DNA of 48,865 bases, from the NCBI GenBank assembly GCA_019648995.1, contig BLXT01000430.1, forward strand, positions 1,182,064-1,230,928, given 5' to 3'. The position numbers and the translations under genes were made by a program. Within the stretch, counting starts at the first letter, position 1. Each line of letters starts with the position of its first letter. Source of the DNA: Plakobranchus ocellatus. Its lineage: Eukaryota; Mollusca; Gastropoda; Plakobranchidae. The notes under the pieces are model-generated. The model was not told the origin of the DNA and searched no databases. It saw nothing but the letters and a program-made list of their open reading frames with translations. Positions 37,801-47,368 of this stretch are shown one piece after another.

Positions 37801-40800
37801 TTGTTTGCATAACTTGTAAAAAAAAAAGTCATGAACATCTTATTGGATGTCAATGTAATGGTGTTTCAGAGGGCCTGAGGTACCTCTAAAGAAAAAAAAA
37901 ATGCAAAAAATTTTATTTCTAGCTCAAGGAAGTTTTTATGCAGTACTATAAGTTATTGGTCAGATCAGAAATCCTATTTTGTATGAAGAGATATAAGCAG
38001 TACAGCTGAAAAATTATACATATGCAATGAGGGCATCCAAAGAGTCAACTGGTTTTTGTTTTATTCTTTTTAATTATTCAAAATTCTCTAAATAAGAGAC
38101 TCCAGGTTTTCTTAATGATAGAAACCGCAAAAATACTAAAAAAAATGACGTAAAAAGCTACAAATCTTTATCATTTGCAACCACACACACTGATGCACAA
38201 TAAATTATGAGACACAACATCAAACCTTATTATTAAACATGTCTGCTTCTTTCTGGTGTGTGCCATCAGTAAAAGCTCTTTGATTACAGAGCAGAGCAAT
38301 AAAATCATACAGTGAGTGGGATACATCTCTCCATCTAAGCAAGCAATTGAAAAATATTGTGGAGAATGTTCAAGTTTGCATTTGTCACTTGCCTGAACTT
38401 TGAGGTCCAGCTTTTTGCAGCTCTGTTTGTACGCAGTCTCTAAATCCAAGCAGTGGCCTCTACTTTCTCTGACAAGTATTAAAAACATAAAAATGTTTTA
38501 GCTCTGTATTAGGCAATATAAAACAGGACATGACCATTTTCAATAAATATTGACTAAGGCTCGATTTCATTGATTTGGAGCTCAAGCACTTACAAACAAA
38601 TGAAACATACGAAAAGAGATAAAAAAAATATAAAAAACCCTCGCAAAAGCAAGTTAATTTAAACTCTGAAAAAGTAATGAAAACTTAATCAAATTTTCAT
38701 AGCTGTGTCTGATAACATTGCATGTTTATAAAATAACAAATAAATAACAAATCTCAATTCATCAAAAAATCTCCCTCGCTAATTAATAAAATATTGAACT
38801 TTGTGTCAGGAAAAATAAAGTCAATACTTACATCCTCATATCTCTGAAGCAGTTTATACATAACATTATTTTCTTTTCTGAAGAGAACATTATGTAGGGT
38901 TCCTCGTGAATTTCTGAAATACATTGTGTATGAAAAATATTTTTGAGTTAGCTTGACAATTGCACTGAATACAAATTCTAATCATTCTAAGATTTTCTTA
39001 GCATGATAAGCTGCAGAGGATAAGAGAAGACAGGAAAGAAGAAATCTTCACATGAAAGGCTAACTTTTTATATTTAAATTCTTTTTGACCACTATCTCCT
39101 TCCAAACAACTCTCTAAACAGAATAAAAAATCCTTCTTCAAAGCTAGTGTGACTTGAGATGTAAGACTTGTTTGGACCTACCAAAGTTTTAATCAGGCTT
39201 ACCATAACAGCAATAGTGTTAGAAACTAAACTGTATCACTTGCTTACACTGACAAAGACCTGAGACCCATGCAATGTGAGCATTCAGGAGGCTTATTCTT
39301 TATGGAATCCAACCACCTATCTTTTTGTCAAATTAGGTTGATTGAAAAAGAAAAAAAAATCCTTGATGATTTTTTAAAGTTAAATTTTTTGCAACAATTG
39401 AATTAAAATTTTTTTCATTTGTGATGATGACAAATTAAATGAATGATATTATAACATGGCCAAGGGTAGGCCTAGAAAATAGAAGCACAACAAAGGCTGG
39501 AAAGTGACAAGATGATGATTACAAATGACACTTTCAATCCCTTCCATTCATTAACATTGATGGCAATACTTGTACCAACATGCTCTTACCTAAAGGCTGT
39601 TTGATTATTGAGAAGCCAAAAAAGTAAACATCTAGATTTTAGGATCAAATTATTCGCGATTTTGAAGAAATAATAGACCTAGATCCTGTTTGGAGTACTT
39701 AGTTTTCATTACTGATTTAGATCCTAAATAGATTCCAGTCTAGATTAAAATAAGATACCTGAGCCTATATTTCTTGATTGATATTAAATTAGAGAATTTG
39801 ACAATAAATTTAAAAAATGAAAATAATCTAGATCTCAAGAAATCTTGATTGTGTTGTTTTAAGTCTTTGACACTAACTATGTAAACCAAGGATTATATCG
39901 TGATTTCAAATAAACTAATTGATTCTGGGACATCTGTACATTAAATTAAAAATTCCACTATGTAGTTTAAATCACAGTTGCTTAGAGCTGAATCATGTTA
40001 TTTCAAATCTTTGAATGAAAATAATAATCTAGATTCCAGAAGTTATTTAGAATCTCTATCTAATCTATAGTCTAGATTTAGGCCTGGATTCTAAATATAA
40101 TATCTCCTAAATGGTTTATTGAACAGTATCAATTTTTTTTTTATTGATCAGATTTCAGCTATCTTAAATGTGTCAAACGTGGTAAACAAAAACTAAGGAA
40201 TATGTATAGATTTTAAAAATTACTTAAAAAAAAAACCAGCTTTCTCTCCTGTTCATATTCCTTATTTGTAGCTGACAACAAATGAACAAATTTACTAAAC
40301 TAAGGTTGTGTTTCACAAAGAACCTTCATGTAGTTTATGTTTTGGTTCTGAGATATTTAATTTATTTGAACAGATAAGAATGTCTACAAAGGCAGTGATC
40401 ATTCAACTTAAGCCGATGAGTACCCTACAAAAAGGTTGTGTTCCATTTGGTTTACATTTTTGTTCTGAGATTTTCATTATCTTTTGAAATACTCATTGAT
40501 TTTATTTACTATTCAAATAAAGAAAGTGGAATATGTTCCATTAAAAAATTACTACTGTTCAGTGAACAGATTGGAAGAAACAAACTCAATGTCAAACTGT
40601 TCTCCTTTATTTTTATGCTATAAAAATGTCTTTTGTCTTACCTGTTGATTTTAATAAATAAATATCTTAGTCTACAGAAAAATCACTGCACAAACTCAAA
40701 CTATAGTATGTTTTTAAAAGCTAAAAATTTTATGTATTCCTCAAAGAGTTTAATAAAATGCAGAAGAAAAAGTTAATCATTTGTATGTAATTTGATTACA

Positions 40801-42367
40801 ATCAGCTTCTCTAAATTTTTTCACACAGTAACTTTGAACTTTTTACTTGTTCTGAATCTTCATTGAGTCATCCCTATCCTGATACATACTGCATTTCTTG
40901 TGCACTTCTCTTGCTCTCTTTGTCAAGAGCACCATGTCATGAGAGGAGAACATCTTTGCTCGATGTGTGTCCTGTCGACACTGAGCACAAAGAGGCTGCA
41001 TGCATGTGTTGCAGAAAAACATCTGCACAGATGTCTGAAAAAAAATATCAAGAAAACAGAAAACAAGAATACAAACATGGAAAGAGTTGGAGTTAGGGCT
41101 TGTGAAGTCAAATGATGGGCATTGTGCCAGCAATGAGAACATTATAATAATAATTTTAAAAAGTATACTTGTAAGCATGTGGTTGTGTTTGTATTCAAGG
41201 CAGATTAGGTGAAAAAGGTTGAGTCTGATATGTTATTATCTTAATTCATACAAGCCTAGCCCACTTTCAATAATTTTGACAAAATTGTCCTTTCTTGTTG
41301 TCCATTCTTTTTTCTTCAAACTAAAGATACTTGCAAGGGGGAAGAGACACATTTTTTAATAACTTTTCACAACACTAGGGCTATAATACTTGAAAACAAA
41401 TGAGTGACTGCAGTTTTAGTGACATAAGTTGGGCTAAAATTAAGTTGACTAATTTAACTGTTGCAAAGATGTCAGATTCAGAGAAAAGACGGATTTCAGA
41501 GAAAGACGTAGGTTAAACTTCTTAAAACTACCCTCACTTGATATGTAAGAACAATTTTCAAGAAATATGGCAAAATTGTTAAAGCAAAAACTACATTTTA
41601 TGAACTCATTGTTCCAGAAAGTGAAATGGGTCATAAGGCTATCAGCATGTTACAATTTATAAACATTTGTGATGCCTTCCAAATGTTCAGGCTATAATAA
41701 GGAATAACATCTTTTTAAGGAGAAAGAGGACTCTCTTACAGTGAAAGAATACAATGCTCAGAACATTTTCCATATTGCCAAGGAGGAGAAAAGAGAAATC
41801 TTTACTTACGCAATCACAGTTAGCACACTGGGCTTTCTCTTCTGTGGATGCCTCAACCATAAACTTGAGCAGAAGGTCTGCAGGAGGCAGGCTGGACCCT
41901 TCTTTCAAAGTGTGGCTATAACTGAATAAAAGACAATAGATGATATCAACACCTAAAGAATTTTCACAAAGGGCAACATTGGTGAATATCTTGAGGAAGC
42001 AGCCTTTTAGTTTACATTCATAAAAATGATCTATAGAATGCTTTTGACTGGACATATGAAAAATTACCATGATTCTCAACTTAGATGACATAACAGTGAA
42101 ATTAAATTCTGCATTAAATTATGTGGATTACACTATTTAAGCTTTGCAAGATTTGATAAACTAGAAAATTCACCTGCAAAGGGGACACACCATCTTTCCT
42201 TCATAGCTGCGGCCACGGAGGCATCTTGCACAGAAACTGTGGAAGCATCCCATGAGGCATGGTTCCTCATATGGTTCGTTGCACAAGTAGCACAAGAGAG
42301 GATTTCTGGTCGCTGGCTGGTCAGGGTCATCTTGAGTTTCCATTGGCTGAAAGATGTCACCTGACAT
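21570..42367 (-). CDS. RNF207: RING finger protein 207 orthologue, 15 coding exons
   Basis: Coding exons in order: 42174-42367, 41810-41921, 40890-41034, 38832-38913, 38393-38468, 37272-37444, 36788-36929, 33710-33810, 33253-33324, 32358-32526, 30728-30913, 29321-29372, 28589-28706, 23315-23407, 21570-22524. They total 2670 nt (889 aa plus stop) and every junction keeps frame. The product has a C3HC4 RING (residues 26-64), a B-box-like zinc site (about 97-134), a long helical region (180-545) and a 317-residue tail. It tracks vertebrate RNF207 as I recall it: MSGDIF at the start, HEEPYIMFSSEKKIMLCI, ESRGHCLDLE, LVISSAFSGSANKFEFLDL, ELQRDLT and NEQDLY. In vertebrates RNF207 is a TRIM-like RING protein linked to cardiac repolarisation and the hERG channel; ubiquitin ligase activity is the family expectation. 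Human RNF207 is about 634 aa, so the tail here is much longer. One intron is of GC-AG type. Confidence 0.95.
22525..23314 (-). other. RNF207 intron 14, carries one SINE
   Basis: GT-AG intron between the last two coding exons. A purine-rich stretch (GAGAGAAAGAGAAG) lies near 22635-22665 and a SINE copy occupies 23079-23224. Nothing else is recognised. Confidence 0.7.
23079..23224 (-). mobile_element. tRNA-derived SINE, family B copy 1
   Basis: Read on the minus strand it begins with a tRNA-like head (CAGTGGCTCAGTGGCTAATG as box A region; a degraded box B near GTTTTAAGCCCC) and ends CACCTTGTTGTGGACTGGC. The second copy at 27499-27649 shares this layout. ATTTATGG at 23071-23078 and again at 23225-23232 is a plausible target-site duplication. 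It is nonautonomous and would depend on a LINE. Confidence 0.65.
24035..24040. repeat. Left target-site duplication GAAATC
   Basis: GAAATC directly precedes the left inverted repeat of the transposon and recurs at 27431-27436 directly after the right one. A 4-bp duplication AAAT with one more base in each inverted repeat is also compatible. Confidence 0.8.
24041..24074 (+). repeat. Left terminal inverted repeat, 34 bp
   Basis: It starts TGTGGCCCCATGCATGAACC and continues to ACCCACATT; it matches the reverse complement of 27397-27430 without a mismatch. Confidence 0.9.
24301..26614 (+). CDS. Transposon-encoded protein, apparently lacking its central domain
   Basis: Exon 1 is 24301-24379 (ATG in a good context, MAAPTETHSRCARKLSLKAA; donor GTAAGT), exon 2 starts at 24891 after CATATTTCAG. 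Then come an acidic stretch (LEEDDNSSEDY), seven 12-residue repeats, an assembly gap of 124 N at 25352-25475, a Cys cluster (ACNCNKKCF) and a basic helix-rich region (LGKHQGRLNKLSEEKKQEVL, RSHYTLCHNPHRHYLSPSL). Near 26065-26085 the frame moves to one holding YNPEGWYSLAEKAKTNNPF and ending in acidic SSEDEQDLSNEMFSSDSD. In related invertebrate proteins I remember, a catalytic region lies between the LHKLY..MFSEIY part and the PEGWY part; here they are nearly adjacent, so it appears deleted. The gap also hides whether the upstream frame is continuous. Confidence 0.7.
25091..25351 (+). repeat. 36-bp minisatellite encoding 12-residue repeats
   Basis: Seven units of exactly 36 bases (25091-25342) plus a partial unit encode VNNAATAVLVAP, VINNASCAPLAQ, VDNTAPDTPPVQ, VVNTDACVPSAS, VKNAALYVPGAP, ANNAATNAPLAP and NNKADAPSPVAP. 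The array runs straight into the N gap, so its real length is unknown. Confidence 0.85.
25352..25475. other. Assembly gap, 124 N
   Basis: The gap starts inside the 36-bp minisatellite of the transposon gene, the sort of place where reads fail to assemble. The sequence before and after is in different frames if the 124 N are taken literally, but gap lengths are usually estimates. Confidence 0.99.
27154..27189. repeat. 36-bp perfect palindrome inside the transposon
   Basis: AACCTGATAATCCACACA is followed at once by its exact reverse complement, centred between 27171 and 27172. Each half is a near copy of the terminal inverted repeat core, and CATGCAT words lie on both flanks, so two terminal-like motifs stand head to head. 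Confidence 0.9.
27397..27430 (-). repeat. Right terminal inverted repeat, 34 bp
   Basis: Perfect inverse of the left end, closing with GCATGGGGCCACA before GAAATC. Confidence 0.9.
27499..27649 (-). mobile_element. tRNA-derived SINE, family B copy 2
   Basis: On the minus strand: GGTGGTACAGTGGTTAGCG (box A region) and GCGGGTTTGAGCTCC (box B), then a short body ending ACCTTGTTGTGAACTGGC. CAACACAATG at 27489-27498 and 27650-27659 flanks it as a target-site duplication. It lies 60 bases beyond the right end of the 24041-27430 transposon. Confidence 0.8.
28383..28426. repeat. Two 22-bp tandem units beside a hairpin
   Basis: GAGTTAAAGGTGCATCAATA at 28383 and GGGTTAAAGGTGCATCAAAA at 28405 are near copies. 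They lie directly before the hairpin at 28433-28503. Confidence 0.7.
28433..28503. ncRNA. MicroRNA-like hairpin in RNF207 intron 13
   Basis: The arm 28433-28457 (CTGTAGCAAAGTAAAGAGCA and on to GTATC) pairs with 28479-28503 over 25 positions with a single mismatch, around a 21-base loop. Arm and loop sizes suit a pre-miRNA, but the near-perfect arms would also fit a tiny foldback element. Both strands can fold; on the minus strand it would be excised from the RNF207 transcript. Not recognised as any named microRNA. Confidence 0.35.
29693..29789 (-). CDS. Possible nested exon encoding a signal peptide
   Basis: Within RNF207 intron 11, same strand, an ATG at 29789 opens MPLRFLRIFFYCIIVGCACL and continues MQIDASEDQSRT up to a GTGAGT donor at 29692. 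A basic start, a long hydrophobic core and small residues before SED are classic for a secretory signal peptide. The partner exon was not identified; the nearest minus-strand acceptors give early stops. It may be chance. Confidence 0.25.
30252..30531 (+). mobile_element. tRNA-derived SINE, family A copy 1
   Basis: The head GGGGAGCAGTAGCTCATCTG (box A) and GGTTTGAATCC (box B) is followed by a conserved body with GAAAGCAATGGCAAACTACC and a CTTTACTTTTACTTTA tail. CCTGAATGA at 30243-30251 and 30532-30540 is a target-site duplication. It inserted into RNF207 intron 11 in antisense. About 85% identical by eye to the copy at 36408-36681. Confidence 0.88.
34689..34880. repeat. GA and TA microsatellites
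   Basis: (GA)n near 34699-34713, (TA)n at about 34716-34741 and a longer (GA)n at about 34813-34881 inside RNF207 intron 7. Confidence 0.9.
34952..35297. repeat. Long inverted repeat, about 76-bp arms, 195-bp loop
   Basis: The left arm 34952-35027 (GAGGAAAATAACATTTTTAA ... GATTGG) is mirrored by 35223-35297 (CCAATCTAAACTCTC ... GTTATTTTCCTC), sharing AAACTGAGTAA and TTAAGATGAGACTGA cores with small differences. The loop holds the 24-bp duplication. Inside the RNF207 transcript it would fold to a long double-stranded stem. Confidence 0.8.
35056..35103. repeat. 24-bp tandem duplication
   Basis: CAGATCTTGTTATCACTCGA followed by TGTG occurs twice without change (35056-35079, 35080-35103) and CAGATCT starts a third. 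The perfect match suggests a recent event. Confidence 0.9.
35581..35598. repeat. Poly-G run, 18 bases
   Basis: An uninterrupted G run, unusual in DNA this AT-rich, inside the 34034-36318 element. Confidence 0.9.
36408..36681 (+). mobile_element. tRNA-derived SINE, family A copy 2
   Basis: Same layout as 30252-30531: GGGGAGCAGTGGTTTATCTG head, TTCAAATCCCAG box B region, GAAAGCAATGGCAAACTACC body and CTTTACTTTTTT tail. TACATAAATTGT at 36396-36407 and 36682-36693 is the target-site duplication. It lies about 107 bases downstream of RNF207 exon 7 in transcript order, in antisense. Confidence 0.88.
40890..41921 (-). CDS. RNF207: RNF207 exons 2 and 3, B-box-like zinc-binding region
   Basis: Exon 41810-41921 (donor GTAAGT) gives SYSHTLKEGSSLPPADLLLK and ends QCANCDC. 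Exon 40890-41034 gives FFCNTCMQPLCAQC, DTHRAKMFSSHD and ends HKKC plus one base. Candidate zinc ligands are C97, C100, C110, C113, C118, C121, H126 and H134. For the end of exon 3 I chose the GTATGT donor at 40889 over GTAAAA at 40846, because only the first joins to the next exon (38913) in the frame that gives IHEEPYIMF, the known next block of the family. Confidence 0.9.
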
Positions 42368-42406
42368 TCTCACAACTTATCAATACCTTCTTTCCAAGGC
42401 TATGAC
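42174..42406 (-). CDS. RNF207: RNF207 exon with start codon and RING finger
   Basis: The acceptor is TTTTTGCAG with the exon starting at 42406, followed by 39 noncoding bases and the ATG at 42367-42365. A GTG six bases earlier is not used, because MSGDIF matches the known family start. Residues 26-64 give C-X2-C-X11-C-X-H-X2-C-X2-C-X11-C-X2-C (C26, C29, C41, H43, C46, C49, C61, C64), a complete C3HC4 RING with all zinc ligands. The donor GTGAAT follows 42174 and splits a Ser codon. Confidence 0.93.
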
Positions 42407-43619
42407 CTGCAAAAAGGAAAAAAAATGAATGATTCTTGCACAGATATAAGTATCCAGACAAGGAATGGGTTCAGTTAAGTATTTTTTATACACACTTCCA
42501 CTGTCCATATCTGCTTTTGGGTATAGAAACAGTTGAAAGTTTCTTTTTGAAGTTGCATTCTAAAATTTAAACTCTGTTGGTAATATCCTTTCTTTAGTGA
42601 AATAATCAAGTTGAAACAACTCAACCTTTAAATAAAGCCACTGGAAAGACTTCTGATTATGCACATTAAAGTAAAAATAATTCCTTTCAAATTAAAATAA
42701 TGGAAATAATAATGAACATTCAATACTTTTGGATTATAAATAATGGCGGTTGCGTTTATGTTGATCAGCTACAACTAAGAAATGACTTTGGAAATAACAT
42801 AAGTGGTGCTAAGAAAATATGTCCCTCCTCACATGACATGAAAAGTTGGAAAATGTCTTGCATAGAGCATCCCTAGCTGGACATCGGAAATCAAGCCCTT
42901 TATTTTGATGCCATGGATTTCTGATTGCGCACACAAAATCACACTCCAAAAACTATCCATGAAATGACGGCAATATTTTCAACAGTGCACAATTTATAAG
43001 TTTACAAGACTCTTTTAATACAAACAATATTTTCATTCAAAAGGAAAGATTTATTTAGCTTTCGAATTGGAAATTTCTGAACACTCAATACTTTCGGATT
43101 AAAATGGCTGCTGAGTTTTAGTTCATTAGTTCCAATTCAACGACAATTTTTACGTACAACTCAAGAATGTGGGTTTCGTCTGTTTTCAATTATAGTGATG
43201 AAATGAAGACAATAAATACAGTCAAATGTTGACAACTTTAAATTCGTCTAGGCTACAATTAAAAATAATTACAAATGAAATTTTTACTTTTTTTGAGTAG
43301 ATCTAGATCTAGAATCTAGATCTACACATTCGGAATTCGCTAGAATGTTGCCAACATTTAATTAAAATTGCCTTCATTTCGTCATTATAATCGAAAACAG
43401 ACGGACCCACATTCTTAAAACTTTAAATAATAGGCCTAAATAGATAGACAAATGACGCAAAAAAAACGTGGGCAAGACTTCCAAATGTGAACAGAAGAAA
43501 AATTTTATACATTTGATGAAAACTAGACTGCTAAACAACGTCACGTCAGAGTATGACTACTAGTCTAGATCTAGATCTAGATAAATATTTATCAGTATAC
43601 TATAGGAAACTTTACTTAC

Positions 43620-43700
43620 CTTACATTATTGCGAAGGCTAACGCTGAAATCAAACGGTCAAACCTAGCCGTTTCTCTCTGTTGATCCTTTTCCTGGATAA
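43620..43700 (-). other. RNF207: Probable 5' noncoding first exon of RNF207
   Basis: On the minus strand the sequence ATAATGTAAG|GTAAGTAAAG supplies a strong donor at 43619. The only ATG close to it is followed at once by TAA, so the exon is noncoding. Splicing to the acceptor at 42407 would make a 5' UTR of this exon plus 39 bases. The upstream edge near 43700 is a guess, as no TATA box is obvious. Confidence 0.5.
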
Positions 43701-44430
43701 TATTGTAAACCTACACTTATATAGGCCTAGATCTATTGCTAGCAATAAATTTGGCAAGACTTATGAATATACATGTAAATTTTCCCAAATGAAATCATCA
43801 ATTTTAAAGTTTGGTTCACAGTAATCTCTCAAACAAGGAAGCGAAAGAGGCTTTTTCAGGTCAGATCGTGTGCTCAATCTCAGTGCCCAGCTTAATTAAG
43901 GTTGCCCTGTTTAACTGTGGGTTGTTCCCCTTGCCTCTGATTTTGAGCGTCTTCTTTTACAGAAGAGCTTTTCAATGCCACCAAAAAAAAAAAACACAAA
44001 AAAACCCCGTCGGTAAGGTTTAATGCTTAGAGAGAGAGAGCGAGCACCATCGCCAGAGACTGCTGTCATATCACTCTTGCATTTCAAGATAGCCAAAAGT
44101 TGATTCATGGTAGAGAGGAAGAAAAGAGAGAGTGAGAAAGAACATACCTCGATATTCATCAAGACACTGTCTTTGGTCATCAGAATTGCCATCAGGATAT
44201 TTACATATTTGGCGACACAACAGAGTAGGATAAATAGAACTAGTAGTAGTAGCAGTAGCAGCAGCAGCAATACCAGCAATAGCGGCAGCTGCGTAGCAAT
44301 GTAAGTAGCAGTAGCAGTAAAAAGTTTTTTTAAAAATACAAGCAATAGGGCAACAAAATGAATGGGTATTGTGAAAAATGTAAAACTGATAGGAAAGTAT
44401 AAAAAAAATAGATGGATAAATAGATACGTA

Positions 44431-44460
44431 GAAAGACAGACAGACAGACAGACAGGTAGG

Positions 44461-44518
<58 letters not shown>
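44431..44518. repeat. (GACA)n/(GATA)n microsatellite
   Basis: GACA repeats change into GGTA and then a long GATA array. Confidence 0.95.
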
Positions 44519-44519
<1 letters not shown>

Positions 44520-44579
44520 ATGGATAGATAGGTAGAAAGAATAAATTTGATAAAAATCGGGAATTCTTTACGTTTGTGT

Positions 44580-44832
<253 letters not shown>

Positions 44833-44906
44833 TACAAAGTCAATTTTTTCACACTGCTGATACAACATTAAGTTTTTGAGGAAGGGGATGGGCGATCAAA
44901 CTTAGC

Positions 44907-44907
<1 letters not shown>

Positions 44908-44950
<43 letters not shown>

Positions 44951-44968
44951 GACAGAGAGAGAGAGAGG
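44908..44968. repeat. (GA)n microsatellite
   Basis: GAGA array with two GACAGA interruptions. Confidence 0.95.
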
Positions 44969-45249
44969 ATATATATTATAATATTGTAAAGACTAACAGC
45001 TGTAAATAGTTATTTGCTAGCCACCTTTATGTTACTAATAAATTGCTGCTAGTGCAGACTGCCCGCCCACTGTGCGCCCTCCTTTCGCCCACCCTGCATT
45101 TGGCGGTTTTTCGGCACAAATAGCATCGCTGCCATGTTGTGGCCAGTTGTAGTGAGCGAAGAGGAGTTTGGCGAGGTCAGCCACGGGAGTAAGCTCTCTT
45201 GATTTATCATACACTGTTGGCGACACAAAAGTCTACAACATAGTCGCAG

Positions 45250-45514
45250 TTAGCGTAAGCCCACACTGGAGGCAGCAGTTCACGTGTCCAACAATACATG
45301 TTTTGAAATACTCTCTTTCTTTGGTGCGAGCACACACCAAATCGGCTTCTTGTCGAAGCGTCGGAGCTATCCTTTGCGTTTTACAGCCTGGTCTTACGTC
45401 ACTGGCTCTGTCGGGTAAAGGAAAGAGGGGTGCCATTACGTGATCACGCATAATTCTACTGACCGTTGCCGCGCGAAACACCAGGCCAGTCTTGATACGC
45501 AAATTATCAGGCTA
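45250..45514. mobile_element. MITE copy, left end kept, right end lost
   Basis: TTAGCGTAAGCCCACACTGG opens a stretch that follows the complete copy at 48320-48670 closely to ATTATCAGGCTAA. The right terminal repeat is missing; a second, more diverged partial copy (about 45520-45725, CAGCGCACACTGGGGGCAGC onward) follows at once. Confidence 0.75.
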
Positions 45515-45519
45515 AGTGA

Positions 45520-45725
45520 CAGCGCACACTGGGGGCAGCAGTTTGGGCTTCCAACGGTGCAACAACCAACATGTTTGGAAACGCTATAATTTTTTTACTA
45601 ACAGCGCACACTATGTTGGCTACGACACCGACACGTGAGAGGTTTTGCAGCCAGGGATTACTCAATTGGCTCTGTCGGATAAGGGAAAGGGGGGTGCCAT
45701 TACGTGACCACGCATAATTCTACGG
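45520..45725. mobile_element. Diverged partial MITE copy
   Basis: It begins AGCGCACACTGGGGGCAGCA, is unlike the family in its middle and matches again at GGCTCTGTCGGATAAGGGAA through GCATAATTCTAC. It directly abuts the copy at 45250-45514. Confidence 0.6.
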
Positions 45726-47368
45726 CATATTCGCAAGTTGCATCTCCCTGAGATCTGGACATTGATTCATCATCAAAATTCAACTTAAAAAATAAACATG
45801 AACAAAATAATTTTCTGCACTAGATGTATCCAACTTATAAAACAAGATACGCGAATATCTTGCAGCGTAAGTCTTTCTTATATGTGTTGCAATTTTCAAA
45901 GCAATATAAAACCGCAACAAAAGAAACAATAGCACTAAGCGTGTCCATGTTTGGTTAGTTTAGTAGAAAAAAAATAAAAAAGAAAGAAAGAAAATAACTC
46001 CTGTAAATACATATTTCATTATCTCTCTCGATCAAACTATATGCAAGAGGAAACAAACCTAAGCTTTCAATACTAATTAAAAGGCGATGATAATAAAAAA
46101 AAAAAAAAAATTAACAAAGGAGGTGACGCTGTCGGCTTCCAGCCAACTATCGCAGACGTTTCCATGGGACCACTGTTGAGATGCCCACTCTGCCAACACC
46201 AGATTGATGATCACCCGTGTTCTTAGCCCACAGACTTCTCATTTACGATACGACAAAGCTTCCATTGCTACCAATCCAGTTGACCAAAAATTGGAACATA
46301 TGTGTAACCCTGCGTGATATTGGGATGGACTTTACTAGACCCAAAGCATGATGCCACTACAAAAGGATGGCTACGAAGCTAGGTAACGCCAGTAGAGATT
46401 GGCGCCAGAGGATTTGTGGGTTCTTCAGCCTATGGTCTTCTAAGCAAACTCTCCATATGTGGCAGTAAGAGAACAAAAGCCTTAAGGCTACTTGCCGAAA
46501 CAGCTTAGAACAGTTCTCGCTGGATATGAAGCAGAAGGAATGAAAGGTTGCTTCATAAGGATTAAAAATTCCTAATGACAGGGTATTCAATTGGCCAAAG
46601 TGGTTAGGCGCTGGATTTGTAACCAGTTCAATATGATGTACGCGGGTTCGAAACCCTGGCAAGCAACCCAGGAGGAAAAAAAAAGTTACAGGGCCGAAAC
46701 ATTTTCTTCTCTGAAGACTCCCTGCTATTTAGCTCCCAAAGAGTTTCTTACTACAAGAGGCGTCACCGACTGTCACGATAGCCATGAACTTCTATGTATG
46801 CTTTACTGTTGTGATTTTTCCAGCAACCAATCAAAAGTTAGCTGAACGCTGCCAAAATTTGCGTCTTTGTGACGTAATAGCTGAGAGGATCACATATTTT
46901 CTGAGATTTTCCTTTGACCTAGAATTGCTGTAGGGTCTTCGAATACCATCGATACTGAGGGCTGTAGAGTTCGAGATCGTAGATTCCGTAAACTGCGTCA
47001 TGTGCCCGGTACTACTGTTTTATGGCGTCTAGACACCCTTGGACCGTGAGAAGCCAGTTCCTATGCAGATCGTTATGATAGGCACCCTATCATTGCCCGC
47101 ATTTTTGTACAGTAACCCAAGGGAAAGAAAAGACATCCAGTGCACTTTGCTATTTATGAAAAGGGATAGAATATATCATAAATATTCATACTTTGAAATA
47201 GTTGTTTAAAGCTAAAGAAAGATTAAATTTTTCCTTCAAAACACCGCACTAACTCTGTGTATTTTGCTACTTTTTTTACATCAGTGGTCTCTGTAAGTAC
47301 CCTATTAAAACAAGTTCTGAGCGTTTCTGAGTTTCCTTTGGCTTCTTCATGCATTGTATTCATAATCA
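45726..47368. other. No supported gene
   Basis: Apart from the tRNA-like head at 46591 I see only short unsupported frames and A-rich runs. The part at about 46120-46330 is less AT-rich than its surroundings but shows no recognisable protein. Confidence 0.5.
46591..46662 (+). pseudogene. tRNA-like head, probably SINE or tRNA-Thr remnant
   Basis: GGCCAAAGTGGTTAGGCG resembles box A, CTGGATTTGTAACCAG forms an anticodon stem with loop TTTGTAA (anticodon TGT, Thr), and GGGTTCGAAACCC is a good box B. The acceptor stem does not close well and the spacing before box B is long, so a working tRNA is unlikely. A SINE body may follow to about 46720. Confidence 0.45.

Noticed and set aside
40843-40889. 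Longer form of RNF207 exon 3 ending at a GTAAAA donor
   Set aside because: The GTATGT donor at 40889 gives the correct frame into exon 4 and matches the family, the longer form does not.
46591-46662. Functional tRNA-Thr gene
   Set aside because: Anticodon stem and box B are good, but the acceptor stem does not close and spacing is off.
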